Source: Taxawa tesnikishii (nom. ined.) (taxonomy: Eukaryota > Ascomycota > Dothideomycetes > Dothideales). From it: 64,000 nucleotides of DNA. Below, piece by piece: positions 21,365 to 33,441 of this stretch. How positions within the stretch are numbered: the stretch's first letter is position 1; the number at the start of each line of letters is the position of its first letter. Both the position numbers and the translations under genes were made by a program. Where the stretch lies: the NCBI GenBank assembly GCA_030247885.1, contig JAPDRO010000009.1:372001-436000 (forward strand). Direction: 5' to 3'. The notes beneath the pieces are model-generated. The model was not told the origin of the DNA, made no database searches, and saw nothing but the letters and a program-made list of their open reading frames with translations.

Positions 21365-22961
21365 ATGGACGGCAGGAAACAGTTCAAGGTCTTCAACCAG
21401 GACTTCATCGTCGACGAGAGATACACCGTCACCAAGGAACTCGGACAGGGCGCTTACGGCATTGTTTGGTACGCCCTTTGACACAGCACGTCTCTGCATC
21501 TGCGTCTGCTTCTGCATCTGCATGCGCAGGCTGCCCGGCCATGCTAGAAAAACCGCGAGGCTTACCACTCGACCAGCGCCGCCGTCAACAATGACACGAA
21601 CGAGGGCGTAGCGATCAAGAAGGTTACCAATGTCTTCAGCAAGAAAATTCTCGCTAAGCGCGCCCTGCGAGAGATCAAGCTGCTACAACACTTCAGAGGC
21701 CAGTGCACGCCCTATCTTGTCCGTAGAAGCGGCATACTGATCGACCACAGGACACAGAAACGTATGCGCGTACGGCATCAGACATGCGGAAACACCGACT
21801 GACGAAACATGCGTAGATAACATGTCTGTACGACATGGACATTCCCAGGCCGGACAACTTCAACGAGACCTACCTCTACGAAGGTTCGCAAACACAACCA
21901 CAACCTCACTCCCCGGTTGCGGTCCGCTGACCACCCCGCAGAACTCATGGAATGTGATCTCGCCGCCATCATTCGCAGTGGACAGCCATTGACCGACGCA
22001 CACTTCCAGTCCTTCATTTACCAGATTCTCTGCGGTCTGAAGTACATACACTCCGCAAACGTCCTCCACCGTGACCTGAAGCCCGGCAACCTGCTCGTCA
22101 ACGCCGACTGCGAGCTCAAGATTTGCGATTTCGGTTTGGCGCGAGGCTTCAGTGTGGACCCGGAAGAGAACGCAGGATACATGACCGAATACGTTGCAAC
22201 GAGATGGTACAGAGCGCCGGAAATCATGCTCAGCTTCCAATCGTACACGAAAGCCAGTGCGTGCAATGTCCTGTCTGCCCGAGCTGCATGCAAGCTGACG
22301 CATATGTACAGTCGATGTGTGGTCCGTGGGCTGTATCCTGGCCGAGCTCCTGGGCAGCAAGCCTTTCTTCAAAGGCCGGGACTACGTCGACCAGCTCAAC
22401 CAGATCCTGCACTACCTCGGCACACCCTCCGAGTCGACGCTGTCTCGCATCGGGTCGCCGCGCGCGCAAGAATACGTCCGCAACCTTCCCTACATGTCCA
22501 AAATCCCCTTCCAGCAGCTCTTTCCGAGGGCCAACCCGGACGCTCTGGACCTCCTGGACCGCATGCTGGCCTTCGACCCGTCGCAGCGCATCAGCACCGA
22601 AGACGCGCTCGAGCACCGCTACCTGGCCATCTGGCACGACGCCTCCGACGAGCCCACCTGCCCGACGACATTCGACTTCCACTTCGAGGTCGTCGACGAC
22701 GTGCAGGAGATGCGCGAAATGATCCTGGACGAAGTGCGCAGGTTCCGCGCCGAGGTCCGCCAGCCCACGCCTCAGCACCGTGGCCAGTACGCCGATGCGG
22801 CTGCTTATGCCCAGCAGCAGGGCGGTCAGGTCCCCATTCCGAACCAGTGGGATGCTAGACACGAGGCTGACCCCAGGCCGCAGGAGATGGGCGCACACGG
22901 GGCCGGTGGCCTGGAGCAGGATTTGGCCTACGGAATGGACGCTTCGTATGGCAGGAGGTAG
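21365..22961 (+). CDS. SLT2: Cell-wall-integrity MAP kinase, Slt2/MpkA type
   Basis: Terminal Ser/Thr kinase of the Pkc1-Bck1-Mkk pathway that answers wall stress. Six exons: 21365-21468, 21577-21698, 21751-21761, 21817-21883, 21942-22256 and 22312-22961, giving 422 residues, the usual MpkA length. Seen: Gly loop [13 protein letters not shown] lysine, HRDLKPGN catalytic loop, DFG, the TEY activation motif in [17 protein letters not shown], and a Gln/Pro-rich tail. Two points are odd. The third exon is only 11 nt, needed for the conserved [12 protein letters not shown]. The intron before it starts with GC rather than GT (AG|GCCAGT), so it is a GC-AG intron. No frame break. Confidence 0.96.
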
Positions 22962-23280
22962 AGCTGTGGTCGGCGTATGGGTGGCAGGCGCGCGCTGGTA
23001 GTGGCCTGCTTTGTGTCGCGGTCTGATAGGCACGTGACAGATGGACGAAGTCAACGGCCGTGGAGAGCTTTGAGCATACAAAGGGCGTCTGTTTCCGGTG
23101 CAGGCTAACGTTGAGTTAAGAGTGGAAGAGTGGATGTTGGATGATATGATAAGCTCCCCCCTCTTTCCTTTTCAAGTCTCGAAACAACACCTTGATAGAC
23201 CGTCAATACCAAACTTTTGCATAACCTTTGATCCTATTCAACGAATCTTCGCGCCTCGGGTTCGTAACCGTCACAACCCA
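22962..23280. other. Convergent 3' spacer between the MAP kinase and OSH3-type genes
   Basis: Only 319 bp between the two stop codons; no gene seen. Both 3'UTRs must fit here or overlap. Confidence 0.6.
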
Positions 23281-26200
23281 TCAGACCTGAAACACCTCCC
23301 CCACACCCTCCCAATGTCCGCCTTCCCTCCGTTCCCAATACCCTTCCTTCCCCACTCTCAACCTAAACACGCCTCCCTCCTCATCCTTATCCACCGCACC
23401 CGCACCCTCTACCTTCTCAAAAAGGTCGGCGACCACTTCGCCCCGTGACCTTCCAAAACTTTCTTCCGAGCCCTCTGTCTCTCCTCCAACCTGGCCTTCA
23501 ACCCCTCGGCCTTGTCCAACAACCCCTCCTCCAGGGCGCGCTGATCGGGCCTCAACCTCGAATCCGTCGGCGGCAACCTCCCCTCCTCCACGCCCGTGAC
23601 TTGGTTCAGCGCGGCCGCAAAGGCCGTGAACCCGTAGCACTTGGCCGCGTCCGGCACCAGGGGACCGGGCGTCCAGACGCTGGCGCCCGTGTCTGTGCGC
23701 GCGAGCCCGGAGGTCCACTTGCCCGCCAGCCCGAGCGGGAGCGGAGCGGGAGAGGTCGGGGTGTAGAGCGCGATGGAGACGTCTTCGCTGCGGCCGGCAA
23801 ACATGCCGCCCGCCTTGAACGTCGCGATGGCTTTTGCGCCCGAGCTTTCGCAGATTATGGTCATGGAGGCGACGGGTTCGACGTATTTCTCCCCGCGATC
23901 ACGTTGCGCAGGAAACAGGTCGCTTGTTGCCACGAGTAGCACTCCCTCCTCCTCCTCCTCCTCCTCCTCTCGTCGTTATGCTCTCCGACGCTTGCACATC
24001 GTGCAGCACGAGCCGCGTCTTGCCCAGCGTGTTCAGCTCGACGCTCTTGCCCCAGAACTTCTGCACCGGCGACGCCGTCTGACCGAGACTCCAACCCGCG
24101 CCGTCCGCCTGGAATGCCATGCGCAGCGGATGGTGCTCCACCTTCTCCGCCACGAAGCGGAACCCCAGATCTTCGCGCACCAGCTCGTACGTCTCGCCGA
24201 GCATGGGGTTGAAGGGTTTGCGGATAGCCCGCTCCTTGACCCGGTTGGCGGCAAAGCCGGCGATGGCAAACACGGCGACGTGGAGGAGGCGTTCTGTGGC
24301 CTGCGCCGCTGCCGAGAGTGAGGCGGCCGCGTCGAGGAGGGCAGAGGCTTCGAGGGGTTCGGCGAGTTTCTGCAGGAGTGAGGTTGGCTCGTTGGCGCTG
24401 ACGGGCATGCTGACGGTGCTGAGGTCTTTGCCGGCGTTTCTGCGGAGGAAGCCGATGATGGAGGGTGGTGGCTGTACAGGCGGTGGAATGGTGGTTCGGC
24501 GTTGTACGGATGGGAGTGGGAGTGGCGAGAGCGATCTTGGCCGGCTAGGGAAGAGGGAGGAGAATGCATCTGAGGCCTTTACGGGAGAACCAGGCACGGT
24601 CATCGCGTCTCCAGCGTCGCTGCTGGATTCGGAATCGTCTGTTTCGGACGCGTCGTCCGAAGGCTCCTGGTCTCTGCCTCCGTCGACATCGTCCGACATG
24701 GTGAGTAGTTGCGAGCTTCTGACGCCGCCGTCTTCGGCATCGAAGAACTCGTCCGACGAAGTCGTTTCGAGGACATGCGCGAAGTAGAAGTGGCGAGAGG
24801 TGGCATACGACGCGCTTTGCTTTCAGCAAGGAGGGCCGAGAAATCCGACACCACGGCATCGAGGTCTTTCAGAAGGGCCAGGCAGCGCTCGTGAACGTCT
24901 TCTCCAGACGATTGTGGTAGCGCTTGACTGCGCTTCTTTGCAAGCTGAGCCCACCGCCAGCGTTCAAGGACATTGCTGGAACAGCAGACGGTGCTGACAC
25001 TGCTACTTGTGCTGAGACGCTGCGCCGGAAAATGGCTCCAGGACTGGTACCACCGCTCGAACTAGGCTTACGCTTCCAGAACGGGACCTTCTCCGAGGTC
25101 TTGTCTTCAGTATCCAGAAAGAACGGGTTTGACGAAGATTCTATAGAGGAGGCACTAGGCGAACCACCGTTGCTGATGCCTAGACCGTTGCTCGGGCTCG
25201 GACCGTGGTATTTGGGGTCCGTATCTTGAGCGAGACGGCGTGCGGCATCTCGCGATCCGGACACTCTTGCCACGAGTTCTTCAACCCTCTCCCAGTCTCG
25301 TTCGTCGGCGGGGCTTTGTAGAGCCGCGGTTGGAAAATCCGACGAGGTATGTAACGGTGTCCCAGGTCCCGGCGTGCCAGGGGCCGTGTTCGATGCTCGC
25401 TCCAAAGCAGCCTTCCACTCCTCAAAGTCCTTTTTGTTTCCTGCTTTGAGGTGCCAGACCTCAGCACCAGAATCCACAGAAAACTCCCTGCGCTTTTCGT
25501 TGACTCCTACAGCTGCTAGCGACAGAGGAATGGCTCCACGAAGTGCTGAGGAGTGTCCGTTGCGGTAGTAGGAGAGTGTGGCCGACGTGAAGTCTAGGGA
25601 GAAGAATCTTTTGCATGACCCTGATTCCGCTTTCTGCGCTTCTTCCAAAGTGTGCCTGTGTGGAAATTGCCCCCATCTGATGCCTTGACCGTGCTCCCAC
25701 GCTTCCTAGTCGCAGGGCCACCCCGAACCGTTGTGGCCAAGCCAGAATCTTGCGGCAAGGAATCCGTTGAATCTGCTACAGGCCTCAGGCTAGGGCTCGA
25801 CTTCGCTACGCTGGTGGTGCTCCCTGCCGCCATGGCCTGGGAATAGTGCAGGTGTGCCTGGGACTTCGGTGGTGCGTTGGTTGGATGCGTCATGAGGACG
25901 AAGGTCGCCGTCTTGGACACTTGTCTGGAGAACGTGTTGTCGAAGACCAGACCATACATGCCGCCTTCTCCCTCGCCAACGTTGTACGTCCCCATGGACA
26001 CCTTGTCTGCTTCGCATTTTCCGGTCCAGGCAACACATCTCAACCCAATGCTCTGCAATTTCTCTACGACAGTACTCGAATCATTTCTGGCAACTGACCC
26101 CCTCCTTTTCTTCTTCTCGTCTGCGTCTGCAGTAGCGGTAGTGAGTGTAGCCGAGACATCAAAGGTCGCAGGAAGGTTGGGGGTGAGGCCATTCTTGGCA

Positions 26201-26404
26201 CCAGGGTGCTTGAAGATACCGAAGTTAAGACTCTTCTTATGTGGTTGGAGACTCCAGGATATCGAATGGCCGGCACTGACGTTGATCCACCGTACTATGT
26301 AGCTCTGAGCACAGGATTTAGCTATAGGTACTACAAGACCCGGTCCGAACCGGGTCGACTGGATAATGTCTGCTTACCTGGCTGTGGACCTGGATCTGCT
26401 CCAT
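23281..26404 (-). CDS. OSH3: Oxysterol-binding protein homolog, Osh3 type (GOLD-PH-ORD); six one-base frame breaks
   Basis: Lipid-transfer protein acting at ER-plasma membrane contacts. Exon 1 is 26404-26378 (nine codons, MEQIQVHSQ); exon 2 runs 26304-23281. Predicted 1,018 residues: N-terminal GOLD-like domain (INVSAGHSISWSLQPHKKSLNFGIFKHPG), PH domain (FHTGTLWKKR...DFEEWKAALERA), a Ser-rich linker, then the OSBP domain with NPMLGETYEL and AEKVEHHPLRMAFQADG, the Osh3-type variant of the EQVSHHPP fingerprint. Frame slips: near 25610-25613 (T run), 24881, 24763, 23944-23946, 23891-23894 (C run) and 23419-23423 (A run). Six added bases restore a multiple of three and a continuous match, so I treat the gene as intact. 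Confidence 0.86.
23943..23969. repeat. Coding trinucleotide repeat (CTC)n
   Basis: About nine CTC triplets inside the OSH3-type coding region. In the frame used upstream they encode a poly-Gly run just before the ECYSWQQATC segment. Frame assignment across the repeat is uncertain because a base seems to be missing at its edge. Confidence 0.85.
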
Positions 26405-27206
26405 TGCTGGTGTATGGCATGAGTATTGAAAAGAATTTATAATGCTAGCAAGTGTCTCTGCAGCGCCAGTGAACCTGGCAAGCATATGAAGGTACGGTCG
26501 GCCGGTGTGAGACTTACAAATGCTCCGGTGCTCGGTCTCTCCCCTTCTCGGATGTGTTTCAAGCCGGTGGCCGATACAATTTGACCGGTTTTGGCAAGAT
26601 GGTAATTCCCTAGGTAAATATGTACAAACTATAGTTTTCAGTGTTGGTTTGAAGCATGACCCGAAGCGCTGTCTATGGGACAGGGCATGTCAGCATATGA
26701 ATGTTCGTTTGTGTATACCTATAAACATGCCAAGCAACTCAGCCTTACCGTATAGGTACGAGCACATCGTCCGTACAAGCATGTCCAAAAATAGATAGAT
26801 AGCCACGCGGCCATCGTTGACATCAAGCTAAAGTGAAGACGCATATCCTTCTACTGTACAAATTTCTTGTTGGCTTTCTGCAAGTTCCTCAGCGTAGTGA
26901 GAGTTTGATACACTAGTATTTCGGCATCACCTTGTTGGTACGCCTGCCACCCACTGCGCCTGTATACCTTGCCTCTCCTGCGCAGTGATGCAGAAAGCCG
27001 AGATGCGATACAATGCTGGTTCTTCCTCAACCGCATACACGGGCGGGTTGTGAGGGAGTAACAAGCATAGGGAGACGCTGCTGCGGGTCTGCCGGCAGAG
27101 GTTCCGACCGTCATCATCCCCATAGATGAACTTCGGTGAGTCCGTAAGCCCATACCTATCCCACATCCACCCGTACACGAATCAAGTCAATCCAAGTTAG
27201 CCAAAA
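26405..27206. other. Divergent intergenic region, OSH3-type versus unknown membrane protein
   Basis: About 800 bp between two divergent starts. No convincing gene. An open minus-strand frame at 26927-27178 has mixed composition and no recognisable motif, so it is not called. Confidence 0.5.
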
Positions 27207-28467
27207 ATGAGAGTGATTGTACCGGCCCCAGTGGCTCATACCGGCACTGAACTGCTGTCGAAAATCTGGAGAGGTTTGAGCGCTCAGTGGGCCCCAACAG
27301 CGACAAGGAACGGCACAACAGGCATTATTTTTCTTCTCTGGCTGCCACTATGGCTATGTCGTGTTGTCCGATCGGACCCTACCTAGAAGACGGATTTGTT
27401 GATATGCGCGATCATCGACCAAGGGCTGGCAGGGTGGCCGATACTGTCCATAAGATTGCCAGAGTGGGTATCGAGCGAAGAGTCCCCCTACGTACAAGTT
27501 TTTACGTTGTTGGGCATTTCCATGTTGTCTGGCGCGAGTATCGTACTTCGAGGACGGTCGCTTCGAAGCACACAAAACTCCGGACAAGTCAGCGCAGAGA
27601 AGGCTACGAGCAATGATTTAGGAGCCTCTGAGCAGGAAAAGTGAGTACTTGATGTAGGAATGCAAACGGCTAGGATGAGGGGGTCTAACAGAGGAGTGTA
27701 GGGTTTTGGAGCCATACTTCTACCAATATCTGAAATATCTGGTCAGGAATTGTCAGAAGCCTCTTTCAGTAACATACACGCCTCCGGCTAGCATGGGAGA
27801 TTCTGTGCGCATGTCGTCGTCCGCCCACCAAGGACCAGGAGATGCTCCGAGCCTAGACATTCACGTCACATCTCCCGCGTTCTACCGTCTGTTCGTGCAT
27901 CACTCTCACACCGAGGAAGGTTTCGATCGCGAGGGTCTCTACGCGGAGGAAAAGAACCGCACAGTTCATTTCTCCGACCCGAAACGACTCGCCCTGTTGT
28001 TCCAGCAAGACAAGAAAAGCAAAGCGCATGCTTCTGATGAGCAGACGTTAGGTCTTGTCGAGCAGGTGCGATGGAAAGTCCTTCAGTCACTGCGATGTCC
28101 TCCGGCGAACTCACCAGTACAGAAGCAATCAGCGAATGTTACTGTGACAGATATCCGCTCCTTTCCGCTTTCTGGTCTGGATCGCTTTGTTCAGTCGCAC
28201 TGCAAAGACGCTGCCGTCTATCGTAAGACCGTCACGAAGCTGTTTCTGGCCCGCCGCTTTGCTTTCGGATCCACGAGCTTGATCACCGTGGCGGATATCC
28301 TGTATCGAGTTGGATTGGTCTTCGCTGCATATCAATCCATGACAACGATCACTGGATCTAAGATGACTGATCTGTCGAAGCTAACTTCGGTTGGTGTGTT
28401 GGGGTTGCTGCCGAACTTGTATCAGACAATGGCACCTCATGCCTGGGCGTTCTTCAAAGGACTATAA
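27207..28467 (+). CDS. Predicted membrane protein of unknown function, with an in-frame TAG
   Basis: I do not recognise the family. Two exons, 27207-27642 and 27702-28467, join in frame (GEQEK-type end to VLEPYFYQYLKYL), giving ~400 codons. Hydrophobic segments: GIIFLLWLPLWLCRVV (residues ~40-55), VFTLLGISMLSGASIVL, and two near the C-terminus (ITVADILYRVGLVFAAY; VGVLGLLPNLYQTM). The soluble middle contains SPAFYRLFVHHSHTEEGFDREGLY and LSGLDRFVQSH. A TAG at 27384-27386 interrupts an otherwise open frame running from the ATG. No plausible intron removes it and one missing base would not rescue it. It may be a base error, a real nonsense mutation or an unrecognised exon boundary. Confidence 0.6.
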
Positions 28468-29589
28468 GCTTGACCGCATATACGCCTGTCAATCTACATG
28501 TTTATGCAATCGTTTTTGCCTTCTTTTGCTCAGTGCCGCTTGGGTCGTTGAAGGTAGGACTGTTATCGCTCCGTGTTCGAGAAGTAGGTTGTTGTTTGAT
28601 CTTGGTCCCATTCGAAACCCAAAGGGGTGACCTCATCAGCCAATCGTCTCCTTCTGAGTGGTGCTTGGCATAAGTTTCTCCTTTGGTTGAAGGAGACGCG
28701 GTTGTATCGAGAGTTGTCCTGTCTGCCTCAGCTGCAGACCTGTTGTCTTGTCCTGACATGCCGACACAACGGTCTTTGTTCGTGTTTTTGCTACCCAACC
28801 TTGTCTCCTGCATTCTATTCCGGAAAGGAATGCTACATTGACTGGGTCGCGTCTATGCTCTGCCTGGGAGGTTCTCCGCCGCTCGGCTTGCGTAACCAGT
28901 GCCAAGCTTGACAATGCACACAATCGCGCAGAACCCTAACTCTAAGCTGAGCCTCCACAAACCGGATCTTGGAGCGAAGACCAAGATCTGCTGGAATGAG
29001 CGCATATCCCTATCGGCAAGCGTCTCGTGTGCAAGGACTGCAACCAAGCGCGAAGACGACGATGGTTGATCTTCCACCACTGGGACACGGCGAGGCCTCG
29101 TTCGATCTCAACCACCCTGACTTGATCGAGGGAAATCCACCGATACTAAAACAGAGATGATTCGACCGTGAAACTCTCGGCCGTTGCAAAACCACGTGGA
29201 AAGCCATGCCTGTCAAATGTCGCTTAACGTCTTCCACAACGGTTTCCTGGTTTGTGGAACCACATCCGCTGTATCGTGACTATGACGGCGCGCATAGTGA
29301 CTTAGGGCTGCGTTTAGGATACCTTTTAGATGAACACTCGGCGCGGAACCGGTCAGACCACGACTCGGTACCGAGACCAACTAACAACGGCACTCGAGGC
29401 AATTGTCGAGTCAAGACAAATCGAGAATGGCGACTCCGATACATTGTTAGTAAGTAGCGAGGCCTGTCTACGACAGCCCCGAAGACGAGCCCGAAGGGAC
29501 AAGCTGAACTTTCCCGGCTCGATATACATACCCAAACCGCCGCCGTGGGATCCATACCATAGAACTGTCGCTGTTGTCGTTTTCCTACA
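28468..29589. other. Intergenic region before the PTH11-like gene
   Basis: About 1.1 kb. Several short open frames exist on both strands but none has a recognisable motif, splice-consistent extension or codon bias. Nothing is called. Confidence 0.5.
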
Positions 29590-30941
29590 ATGTCTGCTTC
29601 TCTTTCGGACCTGTCTGCGATTCTACCCCTCCTCCCCAATGTAGAGGATCTACGGCCTCGTTCAGGCCTTATGATCAACCTCTCCGTTGCTTTTCTCGTT
29701 TTGACTTGGATTGCTGTGGCTCTCCGCGTCTATGTCCGCGCTGGTATGATCCGGTCATTTGGGTTGGATGACTGGTTCATGCTCCTTTCTTTGGTACGGC
29801 CTTTGCTGCTAAACCGGTCCTCGGTGCTGACAATGTCCAGGCCTCCTTTACGTCCTTCTGTGTAATTCTGATAGTGATCGCCAACTACAGTACAAGTCGT
29901 GCGGTAACAGCAGCCTACAGTAATCGAGAGCCAATCGGGATATTTAGTGTCCTAACGGAGGCACTGGAAGTTCGTAAGATAGATAGAACTTGCGGCCAGT
30001 ATCTTACTGATACCACTGTAGTATGTTGTCATCTACAACGCGTTGTACATCCTTACAACTATTCTCCTTAAAATCACTCTGGCCGTTTTCTTTCTCAGGA
30101 TCATCGTCATCGCATGGCAACGGAAGCTAGTCTACGCGGCTGCATCAGCCTACACTATATACAGCCTTGCGTTCATCTTCGTAGTAACATTTCGATGCGG
30201 CAATCCCCGGACCTCCTCGTCAACGCTCTGGGAGGAAAATGTATATCAAACCAAGCCCTGATGCCTCTGGTATACATATCCGGAGTTCTCAATGCTCTCA
30301 CAGATTGGGTCTACGCCTGTTTGCCTGCCGTTATCCTCCGGCACAGCAGCATGCCTCGAAGGGCCAAGATCTCAGCCGGGATATTGCTCAGCTTCGGTTG
30401 CGTTGGGAGCGTTGCGTCTGTCATCCGTATCGCTTACCTGGGCGGCTTGAGCGTTGACGACCATTTCTTCCGCCACGCTCTGGATGCTGGACTCTGGTCA
30501 GTAGTTGAGCCCGGCCTTGGCATAACCGCAGCATCCCTATCAGCGCTGCGACCACTGTTTAGAAGCATGAAGGATAAGACCGTCTTCACTAGAACCAAGC
30601 AAACCAGTAACCCCGACCAGAAGCGGATCACCAGATCAAATGTCAGCTACCAGGATCAGAAAGGCTTCCAACTGTTCGAAAACCCCGACTCGTGGACACG
30701 CACGATGATCACAACCGGCACCGGAAGGAAAAACCTGAGCGCCATCAATGAGATGCAGGATCTCGAGCCGGTGCTGCCAGATACCGACTCCCAAAACAGC
30801 CAACCCGGACCACTTCTGGAAAGAAACGTCAGCCAGAAGTCTCTCGTTGACCGGAGCACTGGTGGGTGGACAAGGGTTGAAAGAGCAGGCGTTACTGTTA
30901 CGCGGCGCTTCGATATCTCGAGCTCAGAGAACATGGTGTGA
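29590..30941 (+). CDS. PTH11-like seven-transmembrane receptor (fungal rhodopsin-like domain); one frame break
   Basis: Exons 29590-29793, 29841-29969 and 30022-30941 give ~417 residues. Seen: an extracellular N-terminus; seven hydrophobic helices, the first INLSVAFLVLTWIAVALRVYVR; the DDWFMLLSL entry to helix 2; YNALYILTTILLKITLAVFFLRI; FRCGNPPDLL extracellular loop; and a ~130-residue hydrophilic cytoplasmic tail. This layout fits the large PTH11-related / fungal rhodopsin-domain family, whose founding member senses surfaces in a rice pathogen. The ligand is unknown. The frame slips at the C run 30205-30208 (FRCGNP to DLLVNALGGKC); one added base restores it. Introns are 47 and 52 nt with normal ends. 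Confidence 0.83.
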
Positions 30942-31995
30942 ACAAGCATAGAACATAGGGGCATAGACAAAGCATAGGGCGTCACGCATACCGCGTCCAA
31001 TTGACGAACGAGGAAGCGTGAGCGGAAAGAAGATCTTGAGGTAACTCACCGCATAACGGTATGGTGATATGGAAGTGTAGCCTGTTAGTTTATGGATCTA
31101 CAACGTTCGTGCTATCACAGAGAGTGACCAGAGAGGCTGATGTCCATTGTGTTAGCGGGGTTTGCTCAGGGATTGTCATACTGAATCTCTGCATAGAACA
31201 GCTGAGACCTTGTTGGTTGATACGCCCGAGGGCAGATGGAGAAGAGAAAGATAAAGCTGCTCTTAACATGTCCAATCTTGCTTCGTGTTAGCAAACAAGT
31301 CTGTTGCTTCTTGCTTGGTAAGAAAGCGGTTGTATCGAGGATGTCTGTCCACTTGCCTTTGAAAGACACTAGGAAGAGACAACATCAACGGGAATCTTGT
31401 AGGCACGAAGACAATGGTACGGCATCATCAATAGTGATGAACTTGTTCATGAAACCACCACTGACCAGGACGAGGGCTGTGAGTGATGTTCATCTGTACA
31501 GCTTCCAGCGGCAGCGCCGAAATGGCAGTTCATATGACCATCGGAAGTCAACTTTGTAATCGCGGAGCACGGCCAGGTGACGATGATGACCGCCCGATAG
31601 GTCAACTTGTTCATCCCAGACCCCTGTGAATGTGCTGCCGCAGTCGTAGCCGCATATTCGAAGCCGTATACGCTAATCTGGCATTATCTTGAAGATGACA
31701 ATGTGCAGATGTGGGTATCATGCTCCTAACTACAGACGCCGGAGCTAGCCCATTCGAATCATTTCCTCTGATCCTCTTGTAATTGCCACTACGGCAGCTG
31801 GAAGGGCTCCTAAGAATTCCAGTTCGAACAGTAAGCTACCTGTTTGATGTTCGCAGAGTCTGACCTTCTCCAGAGTCCTTCCAATGCAAGCTTTTGCCCT
31901 TGGCTATTAAAAGCACCTTCTCAGAACATGAGTGTCATGCTCCTCCCGTGGGAACAACAGACGGAACTTTGTCGGAAACACCAATCCAGAGACAA
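30942..31995. other. Intergenic region
   Basis: About 1 kb between the convergent 3' ends of the PTH11-like and 256-residue genes. Only short unconvincing frames are present; nothing is called. Confidence 0.5.
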
Positions 31996-32832
31996 TCAGC
32001 GTCGGCTCTCAGCTTCAAGCTGTTTCAAACGCTCGACCAGCTTCTCCCTCAAATATGGAGTCAGACCGAGGCTGGTCGTGCATGTCAGTATCATCCTTCC
32101 TAAACGCATGCTTCCTTCCATTCGCGAACACACTTACATCCCTTCTCGTGTCACTACTCTGTATGTGCCACTCTCCTGGTAATTCCCATTGTTTCCAACA
32201 AAGCTGCCTTCGCCGTCCACCTCTAGGCTTCCGAAGATATCCTCAGGCCACGCTATCCGTCCATAGTCTGGTGGATTCCTCCGGTCGCTCACGTGGACCC
32301 ATCCACCTCTTGCCGCGCCGCCTATCCCGCCTTGTCTACTCGTCGGTCCGCCGCCACCCCCGCTTACACCGCCTCCACTGCTCCAGCTTCTTCGCTTTTG
32401 CTTCACGTGCTGCCGCGAAGGGTGGTTCGCTGGGAAGAAAACGCCTCCGGATCCTAGCGAAGAACCTGCCGAACTGGCATAAGCGGCCGCAGCAGCCTGG
32501 ACTTCGGGATCCTTGGTAGCGTGCTCGCGGATGACGGATTGCAGGATCGAGAGGAAGTTGTGGTTCTCTGTCAAAGATTCCGGCGTCGGCGGTAATGCGG
32601 TTGTGCTTCCTATGGCAAGCTTGCCATTGGGTGGACTAGTCGGAAGATAGGAGAGCGTATGTGAGCTGGGAGAATTAGAATGGATGTACTGTTCGCGATC
32701 AGCAGAGGCACATGTCGGTTCGGTGTGTTGGTCGCGCACTATGTGAGGGTTGTTCGGCAGGGTAGAGATGGCCCTGCGGAACTGCAAGGGCGTGTTTGCC
32801 GCTATCGATCGCCGGCACTGGAGAGCGAACAT
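31996..32832 (-). CDS. Conserved-looking protein of unknown function, probably mitochondrial
   Basis: Two exons, 32832-32138 and 32071-31996, join as EGI|LGLTPYLREKL to 256 residues. The N-terminus (MFALQCRRSIAANTPLQFRRAIST) is Arg/Ser/Ala-rich without acidic residues, a good mitochondrial presequence. Then come a Ser/Pro-rich region, a helical segment (NHNFLSILQSVIREHATKDPEVQ), a Gly-rich loop, and a compact C-terminal block (GWVHVSDRRNPPDYGRIAWPEDIFGSLEVDG..YQESGTYRVVTREG). The C-terminal block looks like the conserved core, but I cannot name a family. The gene is divergent from the MFS permease, 609 bp away. Confidence 0.72.
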
Positions 32833-33441
32833 TACGGATTACGTATAGTGTTTGGTATTGGGAGAAGGGGAGTTTGAACCAAGACGATACGAACCTGGTT
32901 AATACTTTTGATGACTATACCAATACCGACCTAAGGATGACGTCTACAGAGAGAGCTTTGAGCACAGACCCGAGCCGACATGCACAGGACATTTCTTGCG
33001 GTAAGCTGGGCCACTCGTTACATTGGCAAGAGAACAGACAAGGTTAACATGGCTGAAACTGGCACAGTAGCTATGCAGAAGAGACGGACGAGGCGGTGGT
33101 TGTGAGTTGCGTTGTATGCCTCAGCACCGCGATGCTCGATACCTGTAGTGAAGGCGTCGGGCGCCTTTACTACAGGCTAGGACGTTGTTGTTGCAACGGT
33201 CCGCCCAACAAACCCGAAGATGATCTCTTCCGGGGAATTGGTACGCACCAACGGATGTGGTCCTCAAGCTACGGCTGTGGTCCATCATCTGTATCGGTAT
33301 CGGTATCGCTCGGCCGGCAAGTGTGTTTGGAGATTCCGGTATGATTCACTCTTAGTCAAGTCCGACCTAGTTAGATATATCTGTTCCCACTTCCTTCTAC
33401 TCCGATTGATTCCTATACAACCATTTGGGCCCCAGACAGAC
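32833..33441. other. Divergent promoter region, unknown gene and MFS permease
   Basis: 609 bp between two starts. It contains a short (TATCGG)n stretch near 33288-33307. No gene. Confidence 0.5.

Noticed and set aside
21699-21750. Alternative GT donor at 21703 (CA|GTGCAC) for the kinase intron
   Set aside because: No acceptor then gives GHRN in frame; only the GC donor with the 11-nt exon restores the conserved sequence.
22230-23081. 283-codon open frame on the minus strand across the MAP kinase
   Set aside because: Antisense shadow of GC-ending codons in SLT2 exon 6; no motif and no start context, and the sense gene is unmistakable.
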